Assembly (NCBI RefSeq): GCF_023634805.2
Contig: NZ_CP106881.1
Coordinates: forward strand, 3,439,501 to 3,503,500
Reading direction: 5' to 3'
Length of the DNA stretch: 64,000 nt
Origin: Comamonas endophytica
Lineage (GTDB): Bacteria > Pseudomonadota > Gammaproteobacteria > Burkholderiales > Burkholderiaceae_C
Made by a program: the position numbers and the translations under genes. The notes under the pieces were generated by a model, which saw nothing but the letters and a program-made list of their open reading frames with translations, was not told the origin of the DNA and made no database searches. Positions 61,101-64,000 of this stretch are shown piece after piece (position 1 is the first letter of the stretch; each line of letters opens with the position of its first letter).

Positions 61101-61133
61101 GTTGTCTCCTGTTGTTGTCGATGAAATTGGCGC

Positions 61134-62300
61134 TCAGCGGATGGCATCGGGGGCGTCGGCGTCGAGCATGCGCCGCGCGATGATCACGCGCATGATCTCG
61201 TTGGTGCCCTCGAGGATCTGGTGCACGCGCGCGTCGCGCATCAGCCGCTCGAGCGGGTATTCGCGGATGTAGCCATAGCCGCCATGCAGCTGCAGCGCCT
61301 CGTTGCAGACCATGAAGCCGGCATCGGTGGCAAAGCGCTTGGCCATGGCGCAGTAGGTCGAGGCATCGCGCGCGCCGGCGTCCAGTTTGGCCGCTGCCAG
61401 CCGCACCATCTGGCGCGCGGCCACCAGCTCGGTCACCATGTCGGCCAGCTTGAACTGCAGCGCCTGGAAGCTCGCCAGGCTCTTGCCGAACTGGCGCCGC
61501 GCATGCAGATGCGCCTGCGCCTGGGCTAGCGCCCCCTGGGCCGCGCCCACCGAGCAGCAGGCGATGTTGATGCGCCCGCCGTCCAGGCCCTTCATGGCGA
61601 TCTTGAAGCCTTCGCCCTCGCGGCCCAGCAGGTTGCGCGCGGGCAGCAGCACGTTGTCGAAATGGATCACGCGCGTGGGCTGGCTGTTCCAGCCCATCTT
61701 CTCTTCCTTCTTGCCGTAGCTGATGCCGGGAAGATCGGCCGGAACTGCAAAGGCGCTGATGCCGGCCGCGCCCGAACCGGGCTCACCCGTGCGCGCCATC
61801 AGTACCAGCAGATCGGTGCTGCCCGCGCCGGAGATGAAGGCCTTGCTGCCGCTGATGCGCCAGCTGTCACCCTCGCGCTCGGCACGCGTGGCCAGCGCCG
61901 CCGCGTCGGACCCCGCGCCGGGCTCGGTCAGGCAGTAGGAGGCGAGCTTCGCGCCGCTGGCCAGCTGCGGGCCCCATTCCTCGCGCACGGCAGCCTGCGC
62001 CCAGGTGCCCAGCATCCAGGTCGCCATGTTGTGGATGGTGATGAAGGCCGTGGTCGATGGATCGACGGCGGCCAGCTCCTCGAACACCAGCGTGGCATCG
62101 AGCCGCGGCAGCGCCAGGCCGCCGGCATTTTCGGGCGCATACAGGCCGCAAAAGCCCAGCGCGCCCGCCCGGGCGATGGCCTCGCGCGGGAAATGGCCCT
62201 CGGCGTCCCAGCGCGCGGCGTGGGGCGCGAGTTCGGATTGGGCAAACTGCCGCGCCGTATCGGCAAAGGCGCGTTGATCTTCGCTGAGTTCAAAGTCCAT
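61134..62300 (-). CDS. acyl-CoA dehydrogenase (isobutyryl-CoA dehydrogenase-like)
   Basis: FAD enzyme with N-terminal helical domain (LSEDQRAFADTARQFAQSELAPHAARWD), middle beta domain (YCLTEPGAGSDAAAL) and C-terminal helical domain ending LHGGYGYIREYPLERLMRDARVHQILEGTNEIMRVIIAR. The general base is the Glu near the C-terminus in EGTNEIMR context. At 388 aa and beside mmsA/mmsB, it most likely oxidises isobutyryl-CoA from valine. Confidence 0.92.
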   Translation of the reverse strand: MDFELSEDQRAFADTARQFAQSELAPHAARWDAEGHFPREAIARAGALGFCGLYAPENAGGLALPRLDATLVFEELAAVDPSTTAFITIHNMATWMLGTWAQAAVREEWGPQLASGAKLASYCLTEPGAGSDAAALATRAEREGDSWRISGSKAFISGAGSTDLLVLMARTGEPGSGAAGISAFAVPADLPGISYGKKEEKMGWNSQPTRVIHFDNVLLPARNLLGREGEGFKIAMKGLDGGRINIACCSVGAAQGALAQAQAHLHARRQFGKSLASFQALQFKLADMVTELVAARQMVRLAAAKLDAGARDASTYCAMAKRFATDAGFMVCNEALQLHGGYGYIREYPLERLMRDARVHQILEGTNEIMRVIIARRMLDADAPDAIR

Positions 62301-62309
62301 GAAGGGTTC

Positions 62310-62720
62310 CTATCGTTGTGCCGGGGCTTCGCCGTGCTGCAGCCAGTGCAGCAGGGCGGCGCGGCGCGCCTCGGTGGCCTGGCGCAGGCAGTGGTGCAAG
62401 CGTGCGGGCCAGTCTTCCAGTGCCTCGTCGCGCGCGTGGGCCGCCTTGCAGCCCTGGGTGCGCTGGCGTGACCAGGCCGACTGGTCGCGGCGCAGCGCCG
62501 GGCGTTCGTGCGCCGACAATGCGCGCATCACGTCGCCATAGAGGATGGTGTTGGCGGTATCGGCGGCCTGGAAGTCCTGCACCGCGCAGGCATTGCGCGC
62601 GGCGGCATCGGCCGCTGCACGGTCGCAGGCGCCGCCGGCCTGCGCGTGGCTGCTGCCGGGCAGCAGCGCCAATGCCAGGATGGCGGTGCCAAGAAGGGAA
62701 GGGGAGAACAAAGCATTCAT
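62310..62720 (-). CDS. LprI-like (DUF1311) secreted protein
   Basis: A 136-aa protein starting MNALFSPSLLG (ATG at 62718-62720). Signal peptide about 1-26 ends SHAQA. The DUF1311/LprI pattern is visible as AADTANTILYGDVMRALSA...LRRDQSAWSRQRTQGC, with cysteines that probably form disulfides. Relatives include lysozyme-inhibitor LprI. It lies inside the valine cluster, 9 nt before the acyl-CoA dehydrogenase gene, without an obvious metabolic link. Confidence 0.75.
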   Translation of the reverse strand: MNALFSPSLLGTAILALALLPGSSHAQAGGACDRAAADAAARNACAVQDFQAADTANTILYGDVMRALSAHERPALRRDQSAWSRQRTQGCKAAHARDEALEDWPARLHHCLRQATEARRAALLHWLQHGEAPAQR

Positions 62721-62751
62721 GCCCCGATCATCCCAGCGCCTGGCCACGCCA

Positions 62752-64000
62752 TCAATGGAGGTTGATGGTCGTGTTCACCCGCGCCGATGTCGTGTCGTCG
62801 TCGAACCAGCGCGCCGTGACGGTCTTGGTCTGCGTGTAGAACAGCACGACCTGCTTGCCGTAGGGCCCCAGGTCGCCGAGCTTGGAGGCGCGGCTGCCGG
62901 TGAAGGAGAAGATCGGCACCGGCACGGGAATGGGTACGTTGATGCCGACCTGCCCGACGTCGATCTCCTCCTGGAACCTGCGCGCCGCCGCGCCCGACTG
63001 GGTGAAGATCGCCGTGCCGTTGCCGTTCGGGTTGGCGTTGATCAGCGCGATCGCGTCGTCCAGCGTATCGGCCGCCAGCAGGCACAGCACCGGGCCGAAG
63101 ATTTCCTGATCGTAGATGGCCATGCCGGGCTGCACGCCGCTGAAGATGGTGGGCCCGATGAAATTGCCCTGCGCATAGCCCGGCACCTCGGGCTTGCGGC
63201 CGTCGAGCTCCAGCGTCGCGCCCTCGGCCTCGCCACGCGCGATCAGCCCCTCGACCCGCGCCAGCGCCGCGCACGACACCAGCGGGCCCACATCGGTGCC
63301 GGCCTCGACGCCAGCGCTGATCTTGAGCGTGCGCGCCTTGGCCACGATCTCGGGAATCCAGGCCTGCGCCTCGCCCACCAGCACCGCGGTGGACACCGCC
63401 ATGCAGCGCTGGCCTGCCGCGCCAAAGGCCGCGCCGGCCAGGGCATTGAGCGTCTGCTCCTTGTTGGCATCGGGCAGCACGATGGCGTGGTTCTTGGCGC
63501 CCATCATGCACTGCACGCGCTTGCCATGGAGGCTTGCGCGGTGGTAGACATGCGTGCCGACCTGGGTCGAGCCCACGAAGCTGACGGCCTTGATGTCGGG
63601 GTGGTCGCAGATGGCATTGACCGCATCCTCGCCGCCATGCACCACGTTGAGCACACCCGGCGGCAGCCCGGCTTCCATGGCCAGCTCGCACAGGCGCATG
63701 GTGACCATGGGGTCCTGCTCGGAGGGCTTGAGCACGAAGGTGTTGCCGGTGGCAATGGCCATCGGGAACATCCACAGCGGAATCATCGCCGGGAAGTTGA
63801 AGGGCGTGATGCCCGCGCACACGCCAAGCGGCTGCAGGATCGAATAGGTGTCCACGCCATTGGCGACGTTGTTGGCCAGCTCGCCCAGCTGCAGATTGCC
63901 GATGCCGGCGGCATGCTCGACGACCTCCAGGCCACGGAACACATCGCCCTCGGCATCGGCCAGCGTCTTGCCCTGCTCGGCAGTGAGCAGCGCGGCCAGC
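62752..64000 (-). CDS. mmsA: methylmalonate-semialdehyde dehydrogenase (N-terminus beyond window)
   Basis: CoA-acylating aldehyde dehydrogenase converting methylmalonate semialdehyde to propionyl-CoA in valine degradation. The frame is open to the window end, and its visible part begins [20 protein letters not shown] before [13 protein letters not shown]. The catalytic Cys is in [10 protein letters not shown], the NAD site in FVGSTQVG, and the CoA-type MmsA ending [21 protein letters not shown] segment is present as [17 protein letters not shown]. It is first in the mmsA - LprI-like - acyl-CoA dehydrogenase - mmsB series. Confidence 0.93.
   Translation of the reverse strand, partial: LAALLTAEQGKTLADAEGDVFRGLEVVEHAAGIGNLQLGELANNVANGVDTYSILQPLGVCAGITPFNFPAMIPLWMFPMAIATGNTFVLKPSEQDPMVTMRLCELAMEAGLPPGVLNVVHGGEDAVNAICDHPDIKAVSFVGSTQVGTHVYHRASLHGKRVQCMMGAKNHAIVLPDANKEQTLNALAGAAFGAAGQRCMAVSTAVLVGEAQAWIPEIVAKARTLKISAGVEAGTDVGPLVSCAALARVEGLIARGEAEGATLELDGRKPEVPGYAQGNFIGPTIFSGVQPGMAIYDQEIFGPVLCLLAADTLDDAIALINANPNGNGTAIFTQSGAAARRFQEEIDVGQVGINVPIPVPVPIFSFTGSRASKLGDLGPYGKQVVLFYTQTKTVTARWFDDDTTSARVNTTINLH

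Overview
The window is a 64 kb piece of a high-GC Gram-negative chromosome. Its gene content and protein sequences point to a betaproteobacterium of the order Burkholderiales, most likely the family Comamonadaceae. The clues are tolB-pal-cpoB-tcdA, exbB-exbD-lpxK-trm112-kdsB-adk, sucA-sucB-lpdA-zapE, a Bug-type solute receptor and a Sec-containing formate dehydrogenase. This is inferred from gene content only; no 16S gene is present. Almost all of it is ordinary chromosome, with no phage, no CRISPR array and one degenerate insertion-sequence fragment.

Layout. 1-6.9 kb (minus): the start of a KaiC/RAD55-like ATPase, malate:quinone oxidoreductase, a gene-poor stretch with a strong minus-strand terminator, tRNA-Lys, then the end of the Tol-Pal cluster. 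7-8.8 kb (plus): msbA. 8.9-19.4 kb (minus): a complete selenocysteine module in one direction, fdnG (with an in-frame UGA and SECIS) - fdnH - fdnI - fdhE - selA - selB - selC (tRNA-Sec) - selD. 19.6-28.6 kb: an AI-2E-family permease, then the 2-oxoglutarate dehydrogenase operon, zapE and a coiled-coil secreted protein. 28.6-29.1 kb: REP-like repeats and a TnpB remnant. 29.1-31.3 kb: lexA with two SOS-box-like sites in a promoter region shared with an asparaginase gene. 31.4-35.5 kb (minus): envelope operon exbB-exbD-lpxK-trm112-kdsB, then adk. 35.5-42.5 kb: xseA, sodB, two unrelated NADP-isocitrate dehydrogenases either side of a DUF192 gene, and initiator tRNA-fMet. 42.5-49.3 kb: a catalase-fold protein with a YdeP-like molybdoenzyme, then a LysR regulator divergent from a peptidase/receptor pair. 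49.9-54.9 kb: an iron-responsive imelysin / di-haem cytochrome / imelysin / DUF1513 operon behind a Fur box. 54.9-59.4 kb: a DsbA-like protein, mnmH (tRNA 2-selenouridine synthase), a LysE exporter with a divergent MocR regulator, and a cupin. 59.5-64 kb: a PepSY protein and a valine-degradation cluster (mmsA, LprI-like, acyl-CoA dehydrogenase, mmsB).

The strongest theme is selenium. SelD makes selenophosphate for two users in this window: SelA/SelB/tRNA-Sec, which put Sec into FdnG, and MnmH, which makes 2-selenouridine in tRNA. Gene callers would normally split fdnG at its UGA. A second theme is TCA-cycle metabolism (mqo, sucAB-lpdA, two icd genes), and a third is envelope biogenesis (msbA, lpxK, kdsB, tol-pal).

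I found no clearly new multi-gene system. The points most worth checking are the selC tRNA lying inside the sel operon, the paired REP-like hairpins with compensatory changes, the terminator/attenuator upstream of mqo, and the second imelysin paralogue that lacks the conserved His.
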